Below, in pieces: positions 1 through 5,865 of a stretch of 7,531 nucleotides of DNA. Every line of letters begins with the position of its first letter. Positions within the stretch are counted from its first letter, which is position 1. A model generated the notes under the pieces. That model did not search any database. It saw only the letters and a program-made list of their open reading frames with translations, and had not been told where the DNA came from. The stretch comes from DATESZ01 sp035283845 (GTDB lineage Bacteria; Desulfobacterota; Syntrophia; Syntrophales; JACQWR01): the NCBI GenBank assembly GCA_035283845.1, contig DATESZ010000081.1:1-7531 (forward strand), written 5' to 3'. A program made the position numbers and the translations under genes.

Positions 1-114
1 TCCCAAACCGGGCAAAATGCCTATCGCGATCCCCGCTGCGCTGCCAATAAACATGATACCCCATGTGATCGGATCGCCCAGTATCCTTGCTGCGCCGACA
101 AAAGCCTCAAACAT
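1..114 (-). CDS. tctA: TctA-family large membrane subunit of a tripartite tricarboxylate transporter (N-terminal part only)
   Basis: The minus strand from the ATG at 114-112 reads without a stop to the window edge and gives 38 residues starting MFEAFVGAARILGDP and ending in GILPGLG. This is the characteristic N-terminus of TctA permeases: a short amphipathic start, a first membrane segment with the G-I-x-F-G-x-x-x-G pattern, and the conserved GxLPGLG signature. Established for the family: TctA is the large multi-spanning inner-membrane subunit that carries out sodium- or proton-coupled uptake of carboxylates delivered by TctC. A purine-rich AAAGGGGGGG stretch lies just before the start, at about 117-126, and serves as Shine-Dalgarno. 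The gene follows the TctC-type gene in the same direction with a 68-bp gap, so the two probably share a transcript. The substrate cannot be told from this fragment. Confidence 0.85.
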   Translation of the reverse strand, partial: MFEAFVGAARILGDPITWGIMFIGSAAGIAIGILPGLG

Positions 115-182
115 ATCCCCCCCTTTAAGAAGCAAACCTCAAGAAGCGACAGGCTGGGTTAACCTTTGGTATAGCAATTTCC

Positions 183-1226
183 CTAATCTGCGTAACGATT
201 GATCAGGACGTTGAACTTGTCTCTCAGGTATTCCTTGTTAGCGATTATTGCCGCTGCTTCTGCCTCAAGCTCTTTGCCACTCCTGTACTCTATGGGTGCA
301 TACCCCATCATCTTCTCGATATCACGATTGAACTTCTCTTGCTGCGTAATCCAGGTGAATGTGTCCCTCAGGAACTTCAGTATTTCCCGGGACACTCCGG
401 GAGGTGTACAAAGTGACTTGCCGACATTGTTGAACGCAGTGACCAACAGTTCGTAATATTTAATTCCCTCAGGATCAAGCTTCGTGAATTCCCTCAGCTC
501 GGGCAGATCAGGCAAAGCCGACATTCGTTTGCCTGTAGACGTCAATACGAATAAACCCTTATGGGTTCCCGCCTTCATCCCTTTTAAAAGACGGGTTGCC
601 GTGCTAATCGACACATCTGCCTCCCCGCGCAGGACGAGCAGCTCCGTATCTTGGACACTAAGGCCAGTCAAGACTTTAGCATCAAGGCCGAGCCAATGCG
701 CGACGCTCATATCCCACAAGGCATGTATCGTCGTCCTCCCCATACCAGTGAACTTGAGGCTCTTTGTCCCTTTGAGGTCGGCAAAAGACTTGATGCGCCC
801 CGTCGCGTTTGTCCAAACCACGACTTCCTCCACTCCCATGCAGCCTATCCAACCAAACTTGTCGACCTGATAACGGGCTCCGGACGTCCCAAGAATAACG
901 GGGCCGCTAATATTTGAGAGCATAGTTGCTCCTATGGTAAGGCCATTGGGCTTAGCGCTCCAAATGTAATTTTGACCCTCCAAGCCGCCGCCGCCAAACA
1001 TGTTCTTGACGACAACAGTAGCCCCGATGCGTTCCGCTAAATACGGCTGTATAACTCGGGCCATCCTATCAGTGGCCGAGCCGGGAGACGCGTCAACAAT
1101 GAGTTCTATTGTCTTGCCTCTATAGAAATCCTCAGGTTTTACCGGGGGAGCTCCAAGGCAGAAACCGGACAATACTGTAACAAGTGCCACACACCCCAAG
1201 GTAAAGAACAGCACAAGCTTTTTCAT
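183..1226 (-). CDS. tctC: TctC/Bug-family periplasmic solute-binding protein of a tripartite tricarboxylate transporter
   Basis: This 347-residue protein starts with a clear Sec signal peptide: MKKL, a hydrophobic core of about 15 residues, and a probable cleavage after FCLGA near residue 26. There is no proper lipobox, because the Cys at 23 follows Phe. The mature part has the hallmarks of the Bug fold: a K-T-I-E-L-I-V-D-A-S-P-G-S opening strand and loop (about 38-50), the glycine-rich ligand-loop motif N-M-F-G-G-G-G-L-E-G (75-84) followed by A-x-P-N-G (91-95), and a late T-P-P-G-V segment. Known family role: binds a carboxylate or other small anion in the periplasm and delivers it to TctA/TctB; the ligand is not predictable here. 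The start is fixed by a strong AGGAGGTG Shine-Dalgarno at 1231-1238. Length is normal, slightly over the usual 320-330. tctA follows directly, with no tctB in between. Confidence 0.93.
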   Translation of the reverse strand: MKKLVLFFTLGCVALVTVLSGFCLGAPPVKPEDFYRGKTIELIVDASPGSATDRMARVIQPYLAERIGATVVVKNMFGGGGLEGQNYIWSAKPNGLTIGATMLSNISGPVILGTSGARYQVDKFGWIGCMGVEEVVVWTNATGRIKSFADLKGTKSLKFTGMGRTTIHALWDMSVAHWLGLDAKVLTGLSVQDTELLVLRGEADVSISTATRLLKGMKAGTHKGLFVLTSTGKRMSALPDLPELREFTKLDPEGIKYYELLVTAFNNVGKSLCTPPGVSREILKFLRDTFTWITQQEKFNRDIEKMMGYAPIEYRSGKELEAEAAAIIANKEYLRDKFNVLINRYAD

Positions 1227-1230
1227 TTAA

Positions 1231-1238
1231 CACCTCCT
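1231..1238 (-). promoter_or_regulatory. Strong Shine-Dalgarno sequence of the tctC-type gene
   Basis: Read on the minus strand this is AGGAGGTG, four bases before the ATG at 1226. It is close to the full anti-SD complement, fixes the start of the binding protein, and suggests high translation, as is normal for periplasmic binding proteins. Confidence 0.8.
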
Positions 1239-1260
1239 AATGTTTGATTTATTTAGCCCA

Positions 1261-1288
1261 CTTATGTTAACCCCTCTAAAAAAGTCAA
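1261..1288 (-). promoter_or_regulatory. Possible sigma70-type promoter of the tct genes
   Basis: On the minus strand TTGACT (1288-1283) is followed after 16 bases by CATAAG (1266-1261). The -35 box is near consensus and the -10 box matches four of six positions. It lies in the 117-bp gap before the TctC-type gene, with the start codon about 35 bases further on. Placement is good but the -10 box is weak, so this is an inference. Confidence 0.4.
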
Positions 1289-1312
1289 TAGTTTTTTCAA
1301 AGTTCATGCAAT

Positions 1313-1326
1313 AAGACCAACGTCTT
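1313..1326 (-). other. Small hairpin behind the unknown secreted-protein gene
   Basis: AAGAC and GTCTT form a 5-bp stem with a 4-base loop, about 18 bases after the stop codon of the small exported-protein gene. No clear run of U follows on the minus strand, so it could be a weak terminator or an mRNA 3'-end structure, or it may mean nothing. Confidence 0.25.
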
Positions 1327-1343
1327 TAACTCAAATGAGATCG

Positions 1344-1820
1344 TTAAAATTCTATGCCCAAATCGAATAGCGGCTCAAATATCCTTACTGTCTCCTCCAG
1401 AGTGTCACGGTAAGACGAACTGCCAAACCGGGAAGGTATAGATTTCATCATCTCCCATAACCTGCCCTCTTCCGGCGACTGTCTATCATCGTTTTGCTTA
1501 TCTAAATCACGGTAACGGGAGATCCTGAGACGAAACATCCGGAATTGATATTCATTCCATTTATTCTCTCTTTTTTTATCCTCTGCTTTAATAATGCTGC
1601 CATAGTCTTTTTTAATGTCTGTGGAATATTTTTCGACGGTGTGAGATTGACCGCTTGCCGTCTTCCGCTCCGGCATTGCCGGCGCAAGCTCACCTCTTAC
1701 GTCGAAAGGCCGCCAGCCGGGGAAATTACCGGAAGCATAGGCCGATATCGCAAAGAAACATAATGTTAAGATTACGAAAAGACAAATAAATTTACGGTGC
1801 ACCGTAATTCTCCCGGTCAT
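1344..1820 (-). CDS. Small exported protein of unknown function, translationally coupled to the amidase
   Basis: I do not recognise this family. The preferred start is the ATG at 1820, which overlaps the TGA of the amidase gene as ATGA and is preceded by AGG. An in-frame ATG at 1841 would add seven residues. The 158-residue product has a signal peptide: a basic start with R-K, a core CLFVILTLCFFAI, and likely cleavage after SAYA near residue 29. The mature part is hydrophilic and strongly charged: a Lys/Glu/Asp-rich helix-like middle (K-K-D-Y-G-S-I-I-K-A-E-D-K-K-R-E-N), an Arg-rich stretch F-R-M-F-R-L-R-I-S-R-Y-R, and a conserved-looking C-terminal end R-I-F-E-P-L-F-D-L-G-I-E-F. The overlap and shared direction suggest production in a fixed ratio with the amidase and a periplasmic job, possibly linked to cell-wall cleavage; this role is an inference from context only. 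Confidence 0.75.
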   Translation of the reverse strand: MTGRITVHRKFICLFVILTLCFFAISAYASGNFPGWRPFDVRGELAPAMPERKTASGQSHTVEKYSTDIKKDYGSIIKAEDKKRENKWNEYQFRMFRLRISRYRDLDKQNDDRQSPEEGRLWEMMKSIPSRFGSSSYRDTLEETVRIFEPLFDLGIEF

Positions 1821-3187
1821 TGCGCCTGATTGGGAAGCCATATCTCGCGGTCCACATAGAGGCTATCACGGGGTGTCATGTGGTTTAACTTCAAAAGGAT
1901 GCTCACCTGCGTCTGATATTTTCTGGCAATTTTACCGAGAGTGTCCCCTCTTTTAACTTTATAGACAATTTTAGCGGCCTTTTTTTTAGATAATTTCTCA
2001 GGCGCCGCCTTTTTGTCTTTCCCTCTTGTTTTTTCATCTGCCTTATCCCGCGCCGGAGATGCCGCTTCGGGAAGGGAGAAAAAATCCCGCACCGATTGGG
2101 CGATGGTACGGGCTATTTTTTTCTGGAACACTTCATTCCTTAAATTCCTCTCCTCCTGCGCATTGGAAATATATGCAGTCTCAATCAGGACGGCTGGTAT
2201 TTCGGGAAGTTTGAGCACCCGGAAAGGCGCAGACTGGACATGAGGAAACTTGACATCGTTTACCAGGCAAAGGCTGCTTAAAATCTTGGCGCCGAAGACC
2301 TTGGACTGGTTAATTGTACTGGTCTGAAACATATTGAGAATTATGGGATCCGACTCATCATTGCTGTTTCCGTCACCAAACGACCCGCCGATAATGTCGG
2401 CCAGGTTCTCCTCTCTTGCTAAAATTTTAGCCGCCTCACTGCTCGCGCCGCCAATGGAGAGGCAATACACGGAACTCCCGGTCGCCGACCTGTTTTTAGC
2501 GGCATCAGCATGAACACTGATGAAGAGATCGGCGCCCAGTTCCCGCGCAATACTCAGTCTTTTCTTGAATGGCACGTAATAGTCGCCTTCCCTGGTAAGA
2601 AAGGCACGGGTCCCCTCGCCATGATTCAGGACATCCCTTAACTTTTTGCCGATGGCCAGAACCACATCCTTTTCTTTGGCGCCGCGCCGTCCCATAGCGC
2701 CAGGGTCTTCCCCCCCGTGACCGGGATCGATGACGATGATCTTGTCCTTCTTTACTACCTTAATCTGCTCCCTTGCCCGGCTTTCCTCTTTTTCCACCTC
2801 ACGAAGCGTGATATCCACCACCACGCGATCCGGTTTATCCTGAAATTTCTTCAGCTTAAAAACATTTGCATCCACGTTGTCGGTCAAAAATAACTCTATG
2901 CGGACGGCGCCCTTGGGGAGGGATGTAAGAACAACCCTGCTGATTCCGGGCGCTTTCAGGACAAATTCACGGGGGACAGTCTTTAAGATGTCTGAATTTG
3001 TGAGATTCAACAGAACCTTCTTTTCAGATTTCTCAACGGTATATTGGACTTCTTTGTCCGCATCGATGACTACACGGGTATGATCCGGCGCCGCCCAGTG
3101 ACGAAGGTTAAGAATCTCCGTCAACGCAAGGGCAGGAGCAGACCAGAAGCAGAAAAAAGCCGCTGTAAAGCATAAAAAACGATTCAT
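1817..3187 (-). CDS. Periplasmic N-acetylmuramoyl-L-alanine amidase with AMIN, Amidase_3 and LysM domains
   Basis: Hydrolyses the amide bond between N-acetylmuramic acid and L-alanine in peptidoglycan, used in daughter-cell separation and wall turnover. From the preferred start at 3187 the protein has 456 residues: a signal peptide (MNRFLCFTAAFFCFWSAPALA), an AMIN domain (about 22-129) that in this family targets the enzyme to the division site or envelope, a zinc amidase domain (about 151-371), a Lys/Ala/Glu-rich linker, and one C-terminal LysM peptidoglycan-binding domain (about 409-453, Y-K-V-K-R-G-D-T-L-G-K-I-A). The catalytic set is complete: His157 in D-P-G-H-G-G, Glu172 in K-E-K-D-V-V-L, His226 in S-V-H-A-D, and Glu336 in L-I-E-T. 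The domain order is like E. coli AmiB. In-frame ATGs at 3247 and 3295 exist, but the promoter at 3215-3243 would start the message downstream of both, and 3187 gives the cleanest signal peptide. The next gene overlaps the stop codon. Confidence 0.95.
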   Translation of the reverse strand: MNRFLCFTAAFFCFWSAPALALTEILNLRHWAAPDHTRVVIDADKEVQYTVEKSEKKVLLNLTNSDILKTVPREFVLKAPGISRVVLTSLPKGAVRIELFLTDNVDANVFKLKKFQDKPDRVVVDITLREVEKEESRAREQIKVVKKDKIIVIDPGHGGEDPGAMGRRGAKEKDVVLAIGKKLRDVLNHGEGTRAFLTREGDYYVPFKKRLSIARELGADLFISVHADAAKNRSATGSSVYCLSIGGASSEAAKILAREENLADIIGGSFGDGNSNDESDPIILNMFQTSTINQSKVFGAKILSSLCLVNDVKFPHVQSAPFRVLKLPEIPAVLIETAYISNAQEERNLRNEVFQKKIARTIAQSVRDFFSLPEAASPARDKADEKTRGKDKKAAPEKLSKKKAAKIVYKVKRGDTLGKIARKYQTQVSILLKLNHMTPRDSLYVDREIWLPNQAQ

Positions 3188-3214
3188 AATCTTAAATATC
3201 TCTTGGTTTTTCCT

Positions 3215-3243
3215 CTTATACCAGCTTGGCAAAATAATTTCAA
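3215..3243 (-). promoter_or_regulatory. Sigma70-type promoter of the amidase operon
   Basis: On the minus strand TTGAAA (3243-3238) and TATAAG (3220-3215) are separated by exactly 17 bases. Transcription would start near 3208, about 20 bases before the ATG at 3187. This supports the shorter amidase form, because both longer starts would lie upstream of the transcript. The pair is close to consensus but untested. Confidence 0.55.
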
Positions 3244-3310
3244 ACATGACTAAGCCTTTCCCAGCCTCCTGAAACCGTACATATCGGAGAAGCAATTGTT
3301 TTTTTGATAG

Positions 3311-3358
3311 CCCCCTCCCTGTATCCCTCCCCCCCGACGGGGGAGGGAGGGATGGGGG
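3311..3358. repeat. GC-rich imperfect palindrome in the divergent intergenic region
   Basis: A pyrimidine-rich arm (CCCCCTCCCT ... ATCCCTCCCC) is followed by a short centre around GAC and a purine-rich arm (GGGGGAGGGAGGGATGGGGG). The inner part gives a stem of about ten pairs and the outer C5/G5 blocks can pair too, with bulges. It lies between the two divergent transcription units and no U-run marks it as a terminator on either strand. Similar C/G-rich palindromes occur as dispersed intergenic repeats in many bacterial genomes; whether this one is repeated in this genome cannot be seen here. Confidence 0.6.
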
Positions 3359-3377
3359 TGATTTTCATCCCTCGTTG

Positions 3378-3419
3378 TGCCCGACCCGGGCATGAGGTTT
3401 CTTATAGAGTTTCCTCATG
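3378..3419. repeat. Two adjacent inverted repeats
   Basis: TGCCCG (3378-3383) and CGGGCA (3387-3392) form a tight stem with a 3-base loop. CATGAGG (3391-3397) and CCTCATG (3413-3419) form a second 7-bp stem that shares bases with the first, so the two structures exclude each other. They follow directly on the GC-rich palindrome and may belong to the same repeat unit. Function unknown. Confidence 0.45.
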
Positions 3420-3589
3420 TTTAAGGATTAACTAAAGCATACCCGGCGCCGATGGCGACAAAAGGACGTAACTGTACTTTGCAGTTTGGCATTTAACAGG
3501 ACACGACTAAAGTCCTGTCAGATAACGGAATTATCGTGGTTTGCGGTAGGTAGCGGGTCTAAATAGCTTTTGTTGTGTGGGCAGGCATA
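3420..3589. other. Gene-free stretch upstream of the tcmP remnant with an inverted repeat
   Basis: Together with the preceding palindromes and the amidase promoter this makes about 400 bases without a gene (3188-3589). It contains a perfect inverted repeat ACAGGAC (3496-3502) / GTCCTGT (3512-3518) with a 9-base loop, and a shorter GATAA / TTATC pair a few bases further on. I find no convincing promoter pair for tcmP. The repeats could be a regulator site, a leader structure or a dispersed element. Confidence 0.4.
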
Positions 3590-3865
3590 ATGGTCACCAA
3601 CAGCTTTTTCGATGAGCAGAACGAACAGTCTCTAATAAAAGCAACCATTGTGGCCAAATACTTCGATGTGTGGGCAAATGTCATCATCGGCGCGCAGAAA
3701 AGATACCCTGACAAGACTCAAAAAATTGCCTACATCGATCTCTTTGCCGGACGAGGGCGCTATGATGATGGTTCCCAATCCACACCTTTGAAGATACTGC
3801 AAAACGCCATTCAAAAGCCTGATATACATGACCGACTTATTACTCTAACTGGGGTATGCACTTGA
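3590..3865 (+). pseudogene. tcmP: 5' fragment of tcmP (three-Cys-motif partner protein), cut by an IS
   Basis: Codons 1-86 (3590-3847) match the N-terminus of TcmP: an F-F-D-E-Q-N-E-Q-S-L-I-K-A start, an A-K-Y-F-D-V-W-A helix, then I-A-Y-I-D-L-F-A-G-R-G-R-Y (about 46-58), which has the form of motif I of class I methyltransferases. The reading then runs straight into the IS end and stops at 3865 after five foreign codons (TGVCT). An in-frame GTG at 3575 could extend the start by five residues, but the ATG at 3590 has an AGG just upstream and gives the family-like N-terminus. TcmP is known mainly as the constant neighbour of the three-Cys DUF5131 protein; its reaction is not established. On its own this fragment lacks most of the fold and is very unlikely to work. 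Confidence 0.85.
3848..3861 (+). repeat. Left terminal inverted repeat of the IS
   Basis: ACTGGGGTATGCAC, a perfect inverted match to 4842-4855. An 11-base direct copy of its first part (ACTGGGGTATG) recurs at 3891-3901. Confidence 0.85.
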
Positions 3866-3888
3866 CTAAGGTTCCCCCAACATATACT
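3862..3888 (+). promoter_or_regulatory. Possible transposase promoter inside the IS left end
   Basis: TTGACT (3862-3867) and TATACT (3883-3888) are both close to consensus, but the spacer is only 15 bases. Transcription would begin at about 3895, only a few bases before the ATG at 3899, giving an almost leaderless message. The predicted start site lies inside the second copy of the terminal-repeat sequence, so transposase bound there could repress its own gene; that part is inference. Confidence 0.4.
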
Positions 3889-3890
3889 GT

Positions 3891-3901
3891 ACTGGGGTAT
3901 G
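3891..3901 (+). repeat. Internal copy of the IS terminal repeat overlapping the transposase start codon
   Basis: ACTGGGGTATG is an 11-base exact direct repeat of the outer part of the left terminal repeat, 43 bases further in. Its last three bases are the ATG of the transposase. Confidence 0.8.
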
Positions 3902-4840
3902 GAGACATTCCCCAAGGACTTGGCTGAATTTGAGAGTTGGTTTTCTTCTGAGGGAGCCTGTCAAAACTATCTCTATAGTTTGAGATGGCCAAACGGCTTC
4001 ACCTGTCCGCGATGTGGGAGTCAAAAAGCGTGGACTATTAGTGCGATATTGTACGAATGCTCCAGTTGCCATTACCAACTGTCGGTGACCGCCGGGACGA
4101 TTTTTCAAGACCCCCACAAACCATTGATAGACTGGTTTCGGGCGATATGGTGGGTAACTGGACAGAAAAATGGAGCCAGTGCACTTGGGCTCAAAAGCAT
4201 CCTTGGTCTGGGCAGTTATCGCACGGCTTGGACATGGTTGCATAAACTGCGTCGTGCCATGGTGCGCCCCGGCCGTGACAACTTGTCTGGTGTCGTTGAA
4301 GTGGACGAAACCTACATTGGTGGAGAAAAGCCTGGCAAACGAGGTCGTGGTGCTACAGGCAAGGTTCTGGTAGGAATTGCTGTCGAAGATAGAGGGGATG
4401 AAGGCATTGGGCGAATTCGTCTTGGCATTCTTACGGATGCTTCCAGCGACAGCCTCACCACCTTTGTTAAGGACCGAATTGTGGGTGGAAGCACCATTCG
4501 AACTGATGATTGGCTTGGCTACACCAGCTTGGGATCCGCCGGCTATTGCCACTTGCCGATCAAGAAAAATGATTTGAAGCTTGCTCATTTGGTGGCTTCG
4601 CTCCTGAAATGTTGGCTTCTGGGAACTCATCAAGGTGCGGTCAGTCCTGAACACTTGGCCTACTACTTGGACGAATATACGTTCAGATTTAATCGCCGCA
4701 CTTCAACACACCGGGGCAAGTTGTTTATGCGCCTTTTGGAAAACGCTGTGCAGATCGAACCCGTCACGCACGGAAAAATCATTCAGCATGTCAGAGGGCG
4801 CAGACGGAAAAACCACAACATACAGGGGCAACTTTGGTAA
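3899..4840 (+). CDS. IS1595-family (ISXO2-like) transposase
   Basis: The 313-residue enzyme catalyses cut or copy and insertion of the surrounding IS. It opens with the family's typical D-L-A-E-F-E-S-W-F-S-S-E-G-A-C helix and a zinc ribbon with Cys36, Cys39, Cys54 and Cys57 (C-P-R-C-G ... C-S-S-C). A linker helix domain and the ISXO2-like DDE domain follow: Asp136 in V-E-V-D-E-T-Y-I-G-G, Asp203/204 in R-T-D-D-W-L-G-Y, and Glu259 in Y-L-D-E-Y-T-F-R-F-N-R-R. The segment K-C-W-L-L-G-T-H-Q-G-A-V is also a family hallmark. The stretch between G-Y-C-H and the L-V-A-S-L-L-K helix looks about ten residues shorter than in relatives I know, but the reading frame and catalytic residues are kept, so the protein is probably active. 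The start codon lies within a repeat of the IS end. Confidence 0.93.
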   Translation: METFPKDLAEFESWFSSEGACQNYLYSLRWPNGFTCPRCGSQKAWTISAILYECSSCHYQLSVTAGTIFQDPHKPLIDWFRAIWWVTGQKNGASALGLKSILGLGSYRTAWTWLHKLRRAMVRPGRDNLSGVVEVDETYIGGEKPGKRGRGATGKVLVGIAVEDRGDEGIGRIRLGILTDASSDSLTTFVKDRIVGGSTIRTDDWLGYTSLGSAGYCHLPIKKNDLKLAHLVASLLKCWLLGTHQGAVSPEHLAYYLDEYTFRFNRRTSTHRGKLFMRLLENAVQIEPVTHGKIIQHVRGRRRKNHNIQGQLW

Positions 4841-4841
4841 G

Positions 4842-4855
4842 GTGCATACCCCAGT
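4842..4855 (-). repeat. Right terminal inverted repeat of the IS
   Basis: GTGCATACCCCAGT, a perfect inverted match to 3848-3861. It starts one base after the transposase stop codon. Confidence 0.85.
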
Positions 4856-4873
4856 ATTGCATTTGTTCATCTT

Positions 4874-4889
4874 ATTGTTTATAAACAAT
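4874..4889. promoter_or_regulatory. 16-bp perfect palindrome, possible operator of the outer-membrane channel gene
   Basis: ATTGTTTATAAACAAT is a perfect dyad with no loop. It touches the proposed -35 box of the next promoter, where a repressor dimer would block and an activator could contact RNA polymerase. Tsx-type genes are often controlled by nucleoside- or sugar-responsive regulators, but I cannot assign a regulator to this site. Confidence 0.45.
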
Positions 4890-4918
4890 TAACATCAGAC
4901 TGAAGTGTGATATATAAT
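4889..4918 (+). promoter_or_regulatory. Sigma70-type promoter of the OmpK/Tsx-like gene
   Basis: TTAACA (4889-4894) and a perfect TATAAT (4913-4918) are 18 bases apart in a very AT-rich stretch just outside the IS. The predicted start near 4925 gives a leader of about 85 bases before the GTG at 5012. Having its own promoter means the gene does not depend on tcmP or IS transcription. Confidence 0.55.
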
Positions 4919-5011
4919 TAAACATAATGCTTGTTTTTGACAAACCGAAAACATGCGGCTTCGAACTGAGTCGCATCTGCTTTTATTTTGTGGGAATTAG
5001 GTGAGGTTATT

Positions 5012-5818
5012 GTGGAACGGCTCAATTCATTGATTTATTTTTGTGTGGCCCTGATGTTTCACCCATTGCTAGACCATACTGCTCAGGCGGCTGACTGGAG
5101 TTCGACCGAGGTACACTACAAGTATGGTCGGTTGCTGGCACCCGCATTTGCCGGCGGCCGGGACGCTTCCACCAATATCCTGACACTGCAGCACGCCAGC
5201 GGGTGGGGCTTTGGCGATGTGTTTTTCTTTGCTGATTCGCTGCACGACAACCACAAGGACGGCATCAACGACCACGACCTCTACAGCGAACTATATGTAA
5301 GTTTCAGCCTGGGTAAACTGCTAGGGAAACCCATCTCGATCGGAGCGATCCGCGATGTTGGGTTGCTGGCTGGATTCAACTGGGGCATGGACGCCAAGGT
5401 ACGCAAATATCTGCCCGGCGTTCGCCTTTCGTGGGATGTGCCCGGATTTGCCTTTCTTAATACCGATTTCACGGCATATCTGGACGATAGCGCCGGCGTA
5501 GCGGATAGAGGCGCCCCAAAAGAGAGTGACAGCTACTTGTTTGATATCAACTGGGCACGGCCTTTCAGCATCGGCGATCAGTCCTTCAGTTTCGAAGGCC
5601 ACGCCGAATATGCCGGTAGCCGCCACAATGAATTTGGCAGCAGGGTGCCTCACTGGATTCTGGCGCAACCCCAGTTGCGCTGGGATGCCGGCAAGGCATT
5701 CTACGGCAAGGCCAATCAGTTATATCTGGGGGGCGAGTACCAGTACTGGCACCACAAACTGGGCGATGGCCGAACGACCGAGAACCGCCCGCAGTTTCAG
5801 GTAGTGTGGCGATTTTGA
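5012..5818 (+). CDS. OmpK/Tsx-like outer-membrane channel protein
   Basis: Predicted 268-residue outer-membrane beta-barrel of the nucleoside-specific channel (Tsx/OmpK) family, which forms narrow passive pores for nucleosides or similar small solutes. The GTG at 5012 is chosen because AGGTGAGG ends five bases before it and it starts a proper signal peptide: MERLNS, hydrophobic core, cleavage after HTAQA near residue 27. A TTG at 4988 would add eight residues and is less likely. The mature part begins W-S-S-T-E-V-H-Y-K-Y-G and shows alternating aromatic strands, the family-like T-L-Q-H-A-S-G-W-G-F-G-D-V-F-F-F-A-D block (about 60-77), and a C-terminal strand ending V-V-W-R-F, the terminal-Phe signal for barrel assembly. 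The gene is complete and sits between an IS and the rest of tcmP, so it was probably acquired. The true substrate is unknown. Confidence 0.85.
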   Translation: MERLNSLIYFCVALMFHPLLDHTAQAADWSSTEVHYKYGRLLAPAFAGGRDASTNILTLQHASGWGFGDVFFFADSLHDNHKDGINDHDLYSELYVSFSLGKLLGKPISIGAIRDVGLLAGFNWGMDAKVRKYLPGVRLSWDVPGFAFLNTDFTAYLDDSAGVADRGAPKESDSYLFDINWARPFSIGDQSFSFEGHAEYAGSRHNEFGSRVPHWILAQPQLRWDAGKAFYGKANQLYLGGEYQYWHHKLGDGRTTENRPQFQVVWRF

Positions 5819-5839
5819 ATTTAATGAAGTTAACGAAAG

Positions 5840-5865
5840 TTCGTGAATGCCACGAAACCTGGTTT
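5840..5865 (+). terminator. Weak terminator candidate after the OmpK/Tsx-like gene
   Basis: TTCGTG (5840-5845) and CACGAA (5851-5856) form a 6-bp stem with a 5-base loop, 22 bases after the stop codon. A GGTTTTG stretch follows a few bases later. The stem is short and the T-run only four bases long, so termination is uncertain. Confidence 0.35.

Larger units (their letters stand above)
3848..4855 (+). mobile_element. IS1595-family insertion sequence, about 1.0 kb, apparently complete
   Basis: The element is bounded by perfect 14-bp inverted repeats, ACTGGGGTATGCAC at 3848-3861 and its complement at 4842-4855, and holds one intact ISXO2-type transposase gene. The size fits the family. Family members usually make 8-bp target duplications, but the 8 bases outside the repeats (TTACTCTA on the left, ATTGCATT on the right) do not match, nor do alternatives with the end shifted to the GGGG. 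The left boundary falls exactly after codon 86 of tcmP, but the right flank is not tcmP sequence. So the element is either part of a larger insertion or was followed by a second event at its right end. Confidence 0.85.

Noticed and set aside
484..917. Plus-strand open frames opposite the TctC-type gene
   Set aside because: Antisense to a clear binding-protein gene and without Shine-Dalgarno sequences; the translations have no recognisable features.
3362..3418. Minus-strand mini-ORF starting MRKLYKKPHARVGHNEG
   Set aside because: It lies fully inside inverted repeats and has no ribosome-binding site; it is probably a by-product of the repeat sequence.
3866..4654. Long open frame of 262 codons on the minus strand within the IS
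   Set aside because: It is the antisense of an intact, well-recognised transposase, has no ribosome-binding site, and its translation shows no known motif or sensible hydrophobicity pattern.
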